Source of the DNA: Paramoeba atlantica
Lineage: Eukaryota; Discosea
DNA length: 64,000 nt
Assembly (NCBI GenBank): GCA_977017575.1
Contig: CDRNVI010000032.1
Location: 248,001 to 312,000, forward strand
Reading direction: 5' to 3'
Both the position numbers and the translations under genes were made by a program. The notes beneath the pieces were generated by a model. It had not been told where the DNA came from. It saw only the letters and a program-made list of their open reading frames with translations, and ran no database searches. Below, piece by piece: positions 20,501 through 29,959 of this stretch (positions are counted from its first letter, which is position 1; each line of letters begins with the position of its first letter).

Positions 20501-21352
20501 TTCCTGGAAATTTTTCCTCGCGTTTTCTTTGAGAAGCACACCGCAGTATTCTTGCGCCTCGTCGTAGCTGAAAGGCTCAATAATTTCCAAAGAGGTAGTC
20601 CCAGTTTCCTTTGAAATTCCAGATAATTTTACCGGCGTCTTGCTTGAGGAGCGCTTCGAAGACTCAATTCTAGGTTTTTTAATATCAGTTTCTAAATCTC
20701 CAGCCAAATCATAAAATGGGGTGGCTCTACATATATCCGTAATTTCACATTCGACGACAAGTCCACTTTGCAGAGCAACGAGCCAACAATCATGTACAAC
20801 CGAAATGTTGTGACGCTCAGCAAATACAACCTTGGCATTTTTCTCTTTCATTCGCCAGTTGAAGTCTCGATCAACAAGCAAATGAGACACATTGACCGTC
20901 AAATGACCTTGATAAATTCCCCCTAGATCGCGAACCTTGTCAGCAAGTAAAGCTCTGGAAGAGGGGCTGTGTCCCGTAACACAAATGCAATATCCAGTAA
21001 GAGGCTTAACACTAAAATTGGACGATAAATCAGGTTTTGGCGGAGAAATATGGGTGTGTTCGGGGTGTTCCTGACCACCTAGGGACATTGGTCTTTGTGC
21101 CACACTAAGTCCAAGGATCCTATTGCAACGAATAGACTCGCGCACCCATGTCTCCGCAACAAGAGCAACATTACCCAACTGCCGCGCCGCAACACATTTT
21201 TTTGTCGACCCCCGATTCGCCACGATATGCGTTAGGTCGGTAGCGGCGTCGGCAGAAAAGTTTCCACCCCGTGATTCTACTAACTCCCGTAATTCAGATC
21301 TTTTATTTATCGAGAAGCCTGATGAAGTAAACCGAAGCCCAGAGAACAACAT
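17546..21352 (-). CDS. TopBP1/Dpb11-like multi-BRCT protein
   Basis: A 1,268-aa protein with several BRCT domains. The first runs over about 1-85 (LVESRGGNFSADAATDLTHIV, then VAETWVRESIRC). The second covers about 105-205 (VRDLGGIYQGHL, VVHDCWLVALQ). Weaker ones lie near 430-510 (RVVTSRWIVDSLL), 735-830 (ITALGGMIWD, VVDPSWIERSA) and 1030-1115 (MQKLGASVDSD, RPVFLDDCARHM), with a terminal one near 1130-1250 (LLVDWITYHLQ). Long Ser-rich linkers separate them. This architecture belongs to TopBP1/Dpb11/Rad4, scaffolds that bind phosphorylated replication and checkpoint proteins in the nucleus. Orthology beyond the architecture is inference. It is the longest gene in the window and has no visible interruption. 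Confidence 0.8.
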   Translation of the reverse strand: MLFSGLRFTSSGFSINKRSELRELVESRGGNFSADAATDLTHIVANRGSTKKCVAARQLGNVALVAETWVRESIRCNRILGLSVAQRPMSLGGQEHPEHTHISPPKPDLSSNFSVKPLTGYCICVTGHSPSSRALLADKVRDLGGIYQGHLTVNVSHLLVDRDFNWRMKEKNAKVVFAERHNISVVHDCWLVALQSGLVVECEITDICRATPFYDLAGDLETDIKKPRIESSKRSSSKTPVKLSGISKETGTTSLEIIEPFSYDEAQEYCGVLLKENARKNFQEADARRALYEEFRTTHAKSNMVPHFEQHASHFKRLTTNLLEKLFDALTTFSSTPFLSGCVTYFLSTVATEIQSSTPRVDAVPFSSDVKTQSTQPDVGLNTWSATDIMTILQSYSPSHLHGDAREQISSILHSLERNFFLLRRGGILAGSVITPCLLPLCTHIVIVHSETQTRLSSHVEDSLRTLLSRYCIPLSRVVTSRWIVDSLLNRKEGFSDMYVYPFNQVDISSKADTSEADARHRSLPSTTSEKEVSVSPLVEMPIISASHDGVKTRKNEALNESTWSEGGKPSKESQDEILMESETFLGVSFTFSYEFVHERLQELENLVMKHGGRVLSLSSEKAVPSCHVVPHSHERLMPHSNFSPSIAIQPTPPWVSFLEANSPLGTPSDVTQRSSTGAPLKVTSTWVEMCVERKSCAPGGLSVQNDKVASANGLNEHDINTASCSISWIWYFEPIMPRPRRASPPPSMYSGTIIIHIDRELSTELTPIRMAITALGGMIWDSPAGASHVVRATADSSVRRPLVVDPSWIERSARAGYFVREYADGIPPPAPPDDSPIEDRWDEAVHQTTVGENFPQYEGQTTGIGAKKQQNFTSNDHVPCAEPRSDPIVHSLERKGTDSKEDDATLAPADYQSQDQTHSPPFNDPSGNEELKVTPSPEAARMLRFSPSREISTTNVNSPTKSENRCNSIERKQSLDPVQSEIKSFDSVKSAQNRRLVFSLLSYDHSHVVILRDAMQKLGASVDSDDISTATHLICTDPSQRESVLTALARGIWVLRPVFLDDCARHMTWLQEANYEWTRSKVGLKARCATLHLADACKTWRERREKTGQLAFHGCRLLVCATGPCTESYLRILHSGGAQQVHHVQEISSKSQCLQYTHVLFDKTSWNAVNQGIVQSPADSKLTPPIKRSGDIKDSEEGGHSTLPTRFLLVDWITYHLQCLPDGACVLWPKRPSSSKQCARPTTTSNSNHHSIPAKENAKADSDEEVG

Positions 21353-21565
21353 ATGTATTTTAAGATATTTTCATAACAGATAGATAAAATATTACCAGTG
21401 TTAGATTTTTGTGGCTAAACAAAGAAGGAAAAGCAATTACAAACAAAAAAGGTACAGTGCGCCATACAACAAGATACACCATCAATAATTTCGTGCGACA
21501 GAATGTGGATACATGCACGGCATGTGTAGTGACATTTCCAAAGACAAGACTCGGCTTTCAAGCAG

Positions 21566-22024
21566 CTAAGCAGTGTGCCTGATTGTTGGTTCAGTTAAAG
21601 AAGCGCCCAATTCTAAAATAGGCTGTAAAATATTTTCCCGGTTAGTTTCCACAATCTTTCCGTCCACAACCATTTCATTAAGAATAAGATACGCCTTCTC
21701 TAGGTGAAGCATCAGATCAAGCTCACAAACATTATCAAAATACTGATCAAACGTCTCCACCATGCAGTGAATAAATTCTAGAACAGCAAGTTCGTTTTCT
21801 TCTTCGTCAACACCAACGATAAAAAACAATGAAGCATACCTCCGGTATATGAGCTTGTGACCCAAGTGCTCTAAAAAGTTACAGTGTGATTCTTTTCGCT
21901 GTAGGCATTTACGTACTACTTCGCCCTCTAGTGCTGAACGCTCTGAAATAGGAACCCATTTCGTGTAATGTGCCAGGCGAGTTTGTCCGTGCTTGTTGAC
22001 CAACAGAACGAAAAGAATAGTCAT
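21566..22024 (-). CDS. AP4S1: AP-4 complex sigma subunit
   Basis: A 152-aa protein of exactly the size of clathrin-adaptor small chains. It starts MTILFVLLVNKHGQTRLAHY and has LIYRRYASLFFIVGVD, ENELAVLEFIHCMVE and a late VDGKIVETNRENILQP. The NGxIVETNRxxILxP ending is typical of sigma-4, rather than sigma-1, -2 or -3. The AP-4 small subunit takes part in forming trans-Golgi transport vesicles. AP-4 is present in trypanosomes, so its presence fits the lineage. Confidence 0.88.
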   Translation of the reverse strand: MTILFVLLVNKHGQTRLAHYTKWVPISERSALEGEVVRKCLQRKESHCNFLEHLGHKLIYRRYASLFFIVGVDEEENELAVLEFIHCMVETFDQYFDNVCELDLMLHLEKAYLILNEMVVDGKIVETNRENILQPILELGASLTEPTIRHTA

Positions 22025-22552
22025 GTAAAGTTATGTGAGGACTATACAAATACGGCATAGATGATAAACTTTTCGGACAATCAACGGCATAGACGTTTCA
22101 ACTTAGATGAAGTACATGTATATCTCTCAACAACTAAGAGGGCGCACTGCATATTTAATACAGGGGATACAGTATGTTCTTGTGAGAACCTTTCCTACTT
22201 GGTCAAAAGGATATTCGTCCGAAAACTGGCACTTACCTAAAAGTAAAAGTTCGAGCTATTCAATAATGCTTATTCCGACCTCAAATCCAGAAAAAATCCC
22301 ATGACTGGAGCCTATGTGTTACTGTAGCACATAGACAGCGTTTGTGGAAATATACGTGTACATGGCTGACAACTCGATGCTCTGTCCAAGAATTTGCTAA
22401 GAAAGTCTGGTTGTCATGGAGAGATACTGTATTCCATATATGCCGGATATGGAATCCAGAATGTATCACACATGTAATGTAAGTCCAGAGGAGAGTGTTG
22501 CCTTCTGAACCCATTGCGAGGAGTTGGGTCGCACTGTTCATGGTGTCTGTAC
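22025..22552. other. Intergenic spacer
   Basis: About 530 bp with no gene or clear repeat. Short open frames on both strands look random. Confidence 0.4.
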
Positions 22553-24865
22553 TTAGAGGATATTCAAAAGCGCGTGATCCTCATTAATTGCATAGGTTTC
22601 GGACAGCAACGAATCATGTGGTGAATCAGATTCGTTAATGCGAAAGGGATATGCTCCCGGATATTTTTCAAAATGTTTCCGAATGTCTTCATACGAATTT
22701 GATTCCACAATGCAAATGCCTTGTGCTCCAGAAGTTTTCGGCAAAGAAGATAATATGTCTCTACAGTGTTGCGCTATATGACCTTTTCGAGAAAGTATAT
22801 AAACCTCGCATTCGGGATTTAAGTCGTGAATCATATTAGCAATAGCAAGAAGCCTCATTGCAGTCCCGTGTCCACGAGATTTGGTAAAACCAGGCTCCTT
22901 CATACTCAAAGCTTGCTCCACCGGTTTCGTATTCTCTTTTTCGTATTTGCCTTTGTGACTTTGACACAATGTCCTTGTGTCACTGAGTGACGCACTAGAG
23001 GTAGAAAAACTTGAAGGCCGAATTCCAAAATCACTTTTTGAAGCAGTGTCCCTTAATCCAAGCAGAACACGTTCATTTTTTTCTTTCGGTGCACAGACGC
23101 GCTGTGACGATCGAAATCCTTCGAAAAGATTCTCAGTAAACGATGATAATTTCTGGGAATGTCCGTAAAAATGCCTATGAGCACGAAGCTGATCAATGAA
23201 CGACATTATATAAAGCTTTTTGTTTAGTTTACCGTGATTTTTTTGAGATAGAACTTTCATCTGACGAGAGTACGTCTCGCTCTCTTTATTCAAATGCAGT
23301 TTTTTTGCCTTTTCATGCAAGCAGAAAAGATTTCGCACGTGTGTATACGGTACGAGCAAAGTATCAAAAATGGAGCCCAGTTCTCTTGCATTTAACTCAG
23401 GACTTACATAGAGGTGTGAGTCGAGAACAGCGACTCGTCCTTCGACTATAATACGCTTGTGTTCAGAACCAAAAACACAGATGCCAGATGTAATCATTGG
23501 AATTGCTGGGGCGAGATACTCCTGCAATTGTATAGCGACGTACAGTGCCGCGTCCGCATCTTTCATCTTAAGAAGAACATCAAGAATTGCTTCATAAAGA
23601 GTACTAAGTGAAAGTTCATTGCTCTGCACGCATTCTAAAAGACTACGTTGTCGTATTCGCATGAAAAATTCCATTGCCTCATTAATTCTTGGAGGGATGA
23701 TCTCATTCTTCGTAACCAAGTTAGTATCTGCAGAAGAACGACAGAGCATTGCATAGAGCATAGCGTAAAGCAATGATCGCGGGGCTGTAATTTTATGATC
23801 ACATGCCAGGCGAAGAATACTCGACAGTTTAGATATGTCTGTACGACAACAAGAAACAAGAATGTCAAGCGTCTCTGGTGTAAGCACGCGGTGCTTCAAT
23901 GATTGTTCTACTCCATGAGATACCAGAGAAAACGCCTTTCGCCAGTGACCCCCCGATGCTACAATCTCTAGACATGCATTACGCATCGATGTTGAACGAT
24001 CCACTGATGGAACGGCATTGTAGAGCTTGAGGGCTCTGATCAAGAGTTCATGCCTTATCCAATTTTGGTCAGCTGTACTAGAAGGAGTGCAAAATTCTTG
24101 ACGTCGGTCTTGCTGAGATACTCGCAAACCGATTTCATGAAGGCTACGATTGATTACATGAAAAATTTCAGCTACTAGATGGGCGTCACCACTTTTGGCA
24201 TCCTGAAGTTCTGTGCCTTCCTCTTCGTATGAGTAAGTTGGGTTTGATGTAGTCAACGATCTGCACTTTGAATGCTCCTGATAGGCAAGCACCTGTAAAC
24301 TTAAATTCAGAGCATACGATAACGCAGTTTTCCATGGTGCGTGATTTCGAAGCGCTACTAGGGAAGAGTGCTGCGCTTGCACATTGGCTCTGCCGAGCTC
24401 GGATTCCATTTCCGAGAGAACACTGAGCACTTCTTGCCAAAGTCCAGCGCAGCGATACGCACCAATGAGTGCAGTATAATGATGTGAGCTAATCACGTTT
24501 TTCGGATTATTCGTTAAAATATTCCAATATTCAAGTGCCCATTTCCATTCGCCTCTCGAAACAACTGAGGTCATGAGTGTTCCTAAGTGCAGACTGTTTA
24601 GCACTCTCCCGTATTCATCTGACCACAGGTCAGCAATTTGTTTGCATTTGCTAATTTGATTTTTTTTTCGAAGGTAAATAAAAATGCCATGAAGGACTTT
24701 CTGAGTAAGCTCACCACTTGAAACAGCGCGCTGCATAATAGAGCTCACATCGGAAACGGAGCAAGCACTAAGTGCGTGGGAAAGAGGCAGTCTACGAACA
24801 CCTAACTTATGGTGCGCGAATATTTTGGTAGGTACCGCTCCTTTAAGAATTCCTTGGCGAACCAT
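22553..24865 (-). CDS. PPR-like RNA-binding protein with C-terminal PIN-like domain
   Basis: A 770-aa protein. The first 450 residues are helical pairs resembling pentatricopeptide repeats (for example HYTALIGAYRCAGLWQEVLS, LYEAILDVLLKMKDADAALY). At about 475-520 comes RVAVLDSHLYVSPEL, then IFDTLLVPYTHVRNLF, the opening of a PIN nuclease domain with its first Asp. Near the C-terminus AMRLLAIANMIHDLNPECEVYILSRKG resembles the later part of the PIN fold, separated by a long Lys/Ser-rich insertion. Kinetoplastids have large numbers of PPR proteins in the mitochondrion for rRNA and mRNA maturation. An organellar RNA-processing role is likely but inferred. Whether the nuclease site is complete cannot be judged by eye. 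Confidence 0.68.
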   Translation of the reverse strand: MVRQGILKGAVPTKIFAHHKLGVRRLPLSHALSACSVSDVSSIMQRAVSSGELTQKVLHGIFIYLRKKNQISKCKQIADLWSDEYGRVLNSLHLGTLMTSVVSRGEWKWALEYWNILTNNPKNVISSHHYTALIGAYRCAGLWQEVLSVLSEMESELGRANVQAQHSSLVALRNHAPWKTALSYALNLSLQVLAYQEHSKCRSLTTSNPTYSYEEEGTELQDAKSGDAHLVAEIFHVINRSLHEIGLRVSQQDRRQEFCTPSSTADQNWIRHELLIRALKLYNAVPSVDRSTSMRNACLEIVASGGHWRKAFSLVSHGVEQSLKHRVLTPETLDILVSCCRTDISKLSSILRLACDHKITAPRSLLYAMLYAMLCRSSADTNLVTKNEIIPPRINEAMEFFMRIRQRSLLECVQSNELSLSTLYEAILDVLLKMKDADAALYVAIQLQEYLAPAIPMITSGICVFGSEHKRIIVEGRVAVLDSHLYVSPELNARELGSIFDTLLVPYTHVRNLFCLHEKAKKLHLNKESETYSRQMKVLSQKNHGKLNKKLYIMSFIDQLRAHRHFYGHSQKLSSFTENLFEGFRSSQRVCAPKEKNERVLLGLRDTASKSDFGIRPSSFSTSSASLSDTRTLCQSHKGKYEKENTKPVEQALSMKEPGFTKSRGHGTAMRLLAIANMIHDLNPECEVYILSRKGHIAQHCRDILSSLPKTSGAQGICIVESNSYEDIRKHFEKYPGAYPFRINESDSPHDSLLSETYAINEDHALLNIL

Positions 24866-25434
24866 TTTTGCGTTCTATTACATGTACATTTGCATATGGT
24901 ATAGCACTGGTAAAATGTTTCATAGTTGTCGTTCAAATTGCCAGATTGTTACGCTCAAAAGATCTTATAAAAGTAGTTTGGTATAAAAATTGCAAAATTG
25001 TAAAAGATCAAAACAGAAAATCAGGTGTTCGCCTTTGTGCAGTGCTCCAAAATACAGTTGTGTTACCTGGTGAGAAGTATGATCGGATGAAGTTTTGAGG
25101 AGCAAATACATTTAACATTTCACTTGGTTCGTTACCAATTCGCAATCCGATTGACTCTTTCTAATTTTTAGGGACACACCATTGAATCTAATATAATTTG
25201 TACAAATCTAACTCTAGGGGACGAGGAGTAAAAAGTAGAGCACAACAAACAAAATACATTAACTCTTGCAAAAATCAATAGACGCTATACGCACGTACAA
25301 ACTGGATGGCATTAATATAAATGTGTGTGTGATTAAGTTCAACAAGTTTATTGATGTTAAAAGACCTGAAATAACTTTTATTAAGATATGCAAAACGTAA
25401 AACCGAAATCAGCGCTTTGAGTCCAAGAAGCCAT
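24866..25434. other. Intergenic spacer
   Basis: About 570 bp, AT-rich. I see no gene, repeat or RNA structure in it. Confidence 0.4.
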
Positions 25435-26724
25435 TCAAATTCGTCTTTTCTCTTCGAAATACACGTCTGAAGGTCCAGAAAGAAACATTGATAAACCATG
25501 AGTTCTAAGTGTGTGTCCTCTGGATTTACCGTAATAAAGTATAAGTCGATTTAGTATCTCACGTTCCAAAGAGCTGCTTCGCACTGCTTTAGAAGGAAAC
25601 AACTCCCTTTGCCGTCGTAGCGCAGTAATGATGTCGTACATCCTTTCCCTGGCCTCTTCATGATGAGGGTATTCCGGATATGCAAGAGGCTCATTAAACA
25701 AACACAATTCCTTTTGCATGTCTTTGACTTCATGATAAATTTCTTCAACACCTATCGTAGAAAGCACAGATATATCAGAAGGACATTCGTCGGAGTGTTG
25801 CGCTCGACTGTCATACCTTTCCAGATGATTTCTGGCAATATCCAACGGACATGGATTGATCATTGAGGAAGATGAAATCAATCCCTCCCAAGGACAGTAG
25901 GTTTGAAACGCCACAACATTACGGGTGACGTTACGCACCGCATACAGAACATCAATGTTAGCACAACAACACGCATCGAAGTAGAGGCAATCAAGGTGAA
26001 CGCCGAGCTCTTCAAGGGTTCGACCAATTTCACGAATCCCCAAAGAATGATCCCCATCGGAGAGGTCATCACAGTGTAAATGGTATCCTGTGCTGTGACT
26101 ACAAAAGAAAAGATGACGCAGACGGGAGAGATCCCCGAGGTGGGTGGAGAGAAACCAACGTAGTGTCGCGGCGGAGCTCATCACGGAGGGAAGCTTGACG
26201 CTCTCGTGAAGCACACGATCGTTGCGGGCCTTGTACAGCGTCGATTGACCCAGTCGAGAGAGAAGCACGACATATCGACCATTGGAGGGTAAGAGTTGAG
26301 AGCACAGTTTGTGTCGAATGTCGTGATGGACGTGCTGCTCTGGCCAATTGTCTGCGCCATAGTAAAATGCGGTTGTGGAGAGTGTCTCGGAGGGGGAAGA
26401 ATTTGTGGAAAGTTGAGGGAAACGCTCGCAACATTTCAAATGAGAAGAGGGCCCCGCCTTAGTGAGATTAAGGGGTCGTAGACTATCTTCTACGAATGAC
26501 GCGCAGGGAAGACTTAGCGGCGAGGAAAATCGCGAAGAAAACGTGCACAACGAACGCGACTCTGCTTCTTTGTGTATAGCGACTTGCGAAATTGGCGGGT
26601 CGCAGTATCCGCGGACCCCAAACGACATAAGGCGTTTTCTGGATACTATATTCGAAGGATGGCACCTTTCGCGTATCCCAAAATTAGGTATAAACTTCAT
26701 GGAGAAAATGCTGTATGTAAACAA
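25435..26724 (-). CDS. Clostripain-fold (C11) cysteine peptidase-like protein, PNT1-like
   Basis: A 429-aa protein. The core (about 180-310) has HLFFCSHSTGYHL, containing the expected catalytic His region, and LYFDACCCANIDVLYAVRNV, matching the (F/W)DAC motif with the nucleophile Cys, followed by FQTYCPWEGL. This is the caspase/clostripain fold, clan CD. The N-terminus is rich in Arg and Ser and poor in acids for about 50 residues, as in mitochondrial import signals. Trypanosomes have a C11-like protein of this kind, PNT1, located at the kinetoplast. The identification with PNT1 is inference from family and lineage. The usual His-Gly-Gly is replaced by His-Ser-Thr-Gly. Confidence 0.65.
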   Translation of the reverse strand: MFTYSIFSMKFIPNFGIRERCHPSNIVSRKRLMSFGVRGYCDPPISQVAIHKEAESRSLCTFSSRFSSPLSLPCASFVEDSLRPLNLTKAGPSSHLKCCERFPQLSTNSSPSETLSTTAFYYGADNWPEQHVHHDIRHKLCSQLLPSNGRYVVLLSRLGQSTLYKARNDRVLHESVKLPSVMSSAATLRWFLSTHLGDLSRLRHLFFCSHSTGYHLHCDDLSDGDHSLGIREIGRTLEELGVHLDCLYFDACCCANIDVLYAVRNVTRNVVAFQTYCPWEGLISSSSMINPCPLDIARNHLERYDSRAQHSDECPSDISVLSTIGVEEIYHEVKDMQKELCLFNEPLAYPEYPHHEEARERMYDIITALRRQRELFPSKAVRSSSLEREILNRLILYYGKSRGHTLRTHGLSMFLSGPSDVYFEEKRRI

Positions 26725-26884
26725 AAATGGTAGGTTTGTGTAAATATTATATTTATTGCAGAAATAGTATTAAACTACACCAATGTAATAAAAAAAGGAA
26801 GCGCTCACTATCATACTAACACTCTCAGAAATGGTTCAGTAATTTTTTTTAATGATTTGAATAATGTTTTTACAACCATTTCAT

Positions 26885-27444
26885 TCAACCTTGATTAATC
26901 CTATTTAAATTTCCCGAGGCAACAGATTTTGCATAGCCCCTCATTTCATCGTTTTCAGAAGACTCAAGTTCTTTCAGTTCATCGTCGTCGAGGAACTCCT
27001 TCCACGTATTTTTCAAATCCTGAGGTGCAATCTTCGAGACGGGATTACCATATTCCCCAAATTTGCGTAACTCGCTAATCATGGTATCAACGTATGAGGT
27101 AGATGTATCTTGTACTTGATATGGATCAGCTTGGTGAGGCGGAGGTGAGATCCCACTGCTCACCAATTCTAGCAGAGACCGAAATGCCATGGGCTCATAT
27201 CGGGCCAAAGTTATCAAGGATATGGGAAGAAAACCTATTTTCTGCCTAGCGATGTCGTTTATGGCTCTAACGTAGTCGGTTCCATGCTCATAAAAAGCGC
27301 CCTGAAGCAAGGACCGTCGCAGCCCCCTCTCATAACGGCTTTTTAAATATAGCGATAGTTAGTGGTGATGCGGAGATGAGCACGTACGTAGGTGATTCCT
27401 ATTCTCGATTCATGCTTGCCTCGACCAGTTAGAAGACGAGACAT
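26885..27444 (-). CDS. MRPL20: Mitochondrial ribosomal protein bL20m, frame broken once
   Basis: Two overlapping pieces make one L20. The upstream piece starts at an ATG at 27444 (MSRLLTGRGKHESRIGITY) and runs to NYRYI before a stop at 27343-27345. The downstream piece, in the -1 frame, has no ATG. It continues LKSRYERGLRRSLLQGAFYEHGTDY, through RAINDIARQKIGF, LITLARYEP and FRSLLELV. Together they align with human MRPL20 with no gap around the junction (GRGKH..., KARYLKK, LRR..., EHG, LAxYEP). The break lies in ATATTTAAAAAG, so a single missing T is enough to explain it. Possible causes are an assembly error, programmed frameshifting, or a recent mutation in an essential gene. The C-terminal extension is acidic. 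Confidence 0.8.
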
Positions 27445-27883
27445 TTCGAAAAGCTCCCTTTTTCCATAGTACAATGCGGTACGCGTAAGGGAGAACATTG
27501 GAAGGATGCTTTCAAATTATTTATTATTAAAGCCAAGACTCGAATATAGCCTTTAGAAATTAACAATATAAGATTAAAACAACAGTTGCAATGAATTGAT
27601 TTACTCTGAAACATGCAGCACTTATCAAATTAATACACCTTATATCAAATTAATATAAGGCATATCAAGTTTCGGACGCTTTACGTAGCACTGACCCGAA
27701 AAACCTATTAGAGCTACATCCACACTGTACATCCACACTGTAAGTGTGTGATTCAACTCATTTTTTCAACTAACACACAAGCCCATTTAGTAAGTACACC
27801 CCATGATTTCCCGAGAACATGAGCACGCGTTGACTAGATTCTTATACCAATTTTGGACAAAGTTTATGTTTCAGTTTTACTTA
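27445..27883. other. Intergenic spacer
   Basis: About 440 bp, AT-rich, with two short copies of TTATATCAAATTAATA near 27640. No gene is visible. Confidence 0.4.
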
Positions 27884-29959
27884 TTAGAATAGCCACCAAG
27901 GATTAGTCTCTCCCAGCGTATCAGTCGAAGCCGTATCATGTAGTTGACTATCTACGGAGGGTTCGTGTAATTGACTCTCCGCTCTAGGTACGTGAGTATT
28001 CGCCAAAGAGACATTTGCCTCCTCTGCACGTTCACTGAGAATTGACGCTGCTTGGCCCGGTAATTCGTGTTCGGTCGAGAGCTTATCTTCATCCGTGCGA
28101 TTAGAGGCCACTAAATCAAATTTCAATTCGCTTTCGGATTTATCTTCCACAATACATGGAGGAGAAACATCGCGCGACGGCTCCGCGCTTCCCATAAGTT
28201 GTACGTGAGCCGCAGTGCCAAATCTAGTTCTAGATTCTGTGTATTTCTGAGTCACGACATCATTTTGGTTTTGTGGAGGCGTATAATTTGAGTCGACTTG
28301 AGTGCGTGATTCGACTTCGTTCTCATTAGATGTCAAAAAAATGTTAGAAGAGAGCGTCCGTAGAATGTTTGTAGAAATAGACTTTTGTTCTTCGATAGTT
28401 TCGTATAGTTCCTTTGCTTGTGATGAGTGAGTCGTGCCTATCGAGCCGAACGCGTCAGAAAGAGTCTCAATATTTGATGCCAACAATTCCAAAGCAAAGC
28501 ACGCTTGATCCAATTTTCGTTTTATATTTTCAGTAAAAGAAGAGAGAGCTTCTTCTTGCTGAAAGTTTTGGCGATGCACTTCCAAGTTTGATTTCAGCGT
28601 GTCATAAAATTTCTGATTAGAAGTGTTGTATTGTAGTGCCCGATTTAAGTTAGAGATTTCACCTTGTAGTGCGTAACGCTCCGCGTTCCATGCTTCTTTT
28701 GCGACGTTCAGCATCGTTTCTGTTACTTTAGTGTTAACTGTTTCATTTGAGCTACGATTACCACCTCCCAAAGAACTCGAGTCAGTAGGGCAATGTTCAT
28801 ATCGGTTTGTCACAAGCACCGTTCTTTCCCTTCTTTCTGGGACAATATTATTGGCTTGATACTCTTCAGTATCCGAGATTAAGCTACTTGCACTTTCGTT
28901 CGCCAAATTAGAATCGTTCAATGAATTCTCATTTACCGCAATTGTATCCCGGGATGAATACAGAAACGCATCAGCCGCGCTTGAAATATCTTTGCCTTCT
29001 TCTGTATCACTGGGTTCTTCTGATCTGTGTTGCACCAGATTAGACGAACCAGTTCCCTCACAATTTTGAACAGTATTTCTGCTCGCGCGTAGTATACGAA
29101 CTTCGGACTCCAAATCCAAAATATTGCGACTTAATCCTGCCACTCGAGCAGGGTCGCAAGTTTTTAGTATAGCTGCCCGAGTTTCGGTATACTCACTGCA
29201 CTTCTTCTTTTCTACCGCAAGCTGCGACTCAAGCATCGTGCAAGATTCCCGGAATTGATCACGTTCCTTGGTCAGGTTCGAAATTTCGTCGTGCCCATTG
29301 AACCAGAATCTGAGCAATTCGGTTGGATTTAAGCCGCGACGTGTGAAAAATTCTATAGGATGGGCTGAAAGTTTTTGACGAGTTCTTTTTCTTGAAGAAT
29401 GCGACGCTTCAGCAGCTGCAACATCGGTCTCGGCGAAATTTAATTCATCTATTTCTTGTAGTTCTTTGCACGCTATTTTGACAGCGGCAAGTTCCTCTTT
29501 CAGAGAAGTTATTTCGGCCTGTTTGGAAGAAAGTACCCGCTCCACATCCGTGTAGCGCATACGCAATTCTTCTAGTTCATTTTTGAGAGTCTCTCGGTCC
29601 ATAAGAATACCTCGAATGTTCTGGGTTGCAAGAAGAATCTCTTCGTTCGCGCATGACTCAGAATGCCGGAGTTTATTAAATATTTCCCTAATACGAATGC
29701 AATTTTCTTCGAAGAAAGAACATTGCGACGAATCATTTGTGCTACCGTCAGATAAGTTGCTTTTGGAATTCTCTACAATTTCATTCGAATCTCTCTGAAG
29801 CAATCTTTGAGTGTGCGTTGCAATTGCACCAATGTTATGGGCTTCCTCTAGACCGGCAGTGGGTAGAATTTTCTCTGGAAAGTGGTGCTCTGATATACTT
29901 GACCCTGTGACTACTTCCACTTCTCTCGATTCTATATTTTCTTGACTTTCGTAATTCAT
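27884..29959 (-). CDS. Long acidic coiled-coil protein, unknown
   Basis: A 691-aa protein, hydrophilic and rich in Glu, Ser, Asn and Thr. Heptad-like stretches at about 90-185 (LKNELEELRMRYTDVERVL), 225-300 (NLTKERDQFRESCTMLESQL) and 415-545 predict coiled coils. The stretches between and after them look disordered. There is no membrane segment or known domain. It ends NPWWLF, an unusual hydrophobic tip that could be a docking motif. Such proteins in kinetoplastids are often cytoskeletal or Golgi tethers. No specific function can be given. Confidence 0.75.
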   Translation of the reverse strand: MNYESQENIESREVEVVTGSSISEHHFPEKILPTAGLEEAHNIGAIATHTQRLLQRDSNEIVENSKSNLSDGSTNDSSQCSFFEENCIRIREIFNKLRHSESCANEEILLATQNIRGILMDRETLKNELEELRMRYTDVERVLSSKQAEITSLKEELAAVKIACKELQEIDELNFAETDVAAAEASHSSRKRTRQKLSAHPIEFFTRRGLNPTELLRFWFNGHDEISNLTKERDQFRESCTMLESQLAVEKKKCSEYTETRAAILKTCDPARVAGLSRNILDLESEVRILRASRNTVQNCEGTGSSNLVQHRSEEPSDTEEGKDISSAADAFLYSSRDTIAVNENSLNDSNLANESASSLISDTEEYQANNIVPERRERTVLVTNRYEHCPTDSSSLGGGNRSSNETVNTKVTETMLNVAKEAWNAERYALQGEISNLNRALQYNTSNQKFYDTLKSNLEVHRQNFQQEEALSSFTENIKRKLDQACFALELLASNIETLSDAFGSIGTTHSSQAKELYETIEEQKSISTNILRTLSSNIFLTSNENEVESRTQVDSNYTPPQNQNDVVTQKYTESRTRFGTAAHVQLMGSAEPSRDVSPPCIVEDKSESELKFDLVASNRTDEDKLSTEHELPGQAASILSERAEEANVSLANTHVPRAESQLHEPSVDSQLHDTASTDTLGETNPWWLF

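Noticed and set aside
27343-27444. Cis-intron in the L20 gene
   Set aside because: GTACGT, an ACTAAC and AAAAAG look like splice signals, but removing that stretch either breaks the frame or deletes residues that align well with human MRPL20. A one-base frame change fits the alignment exactly.
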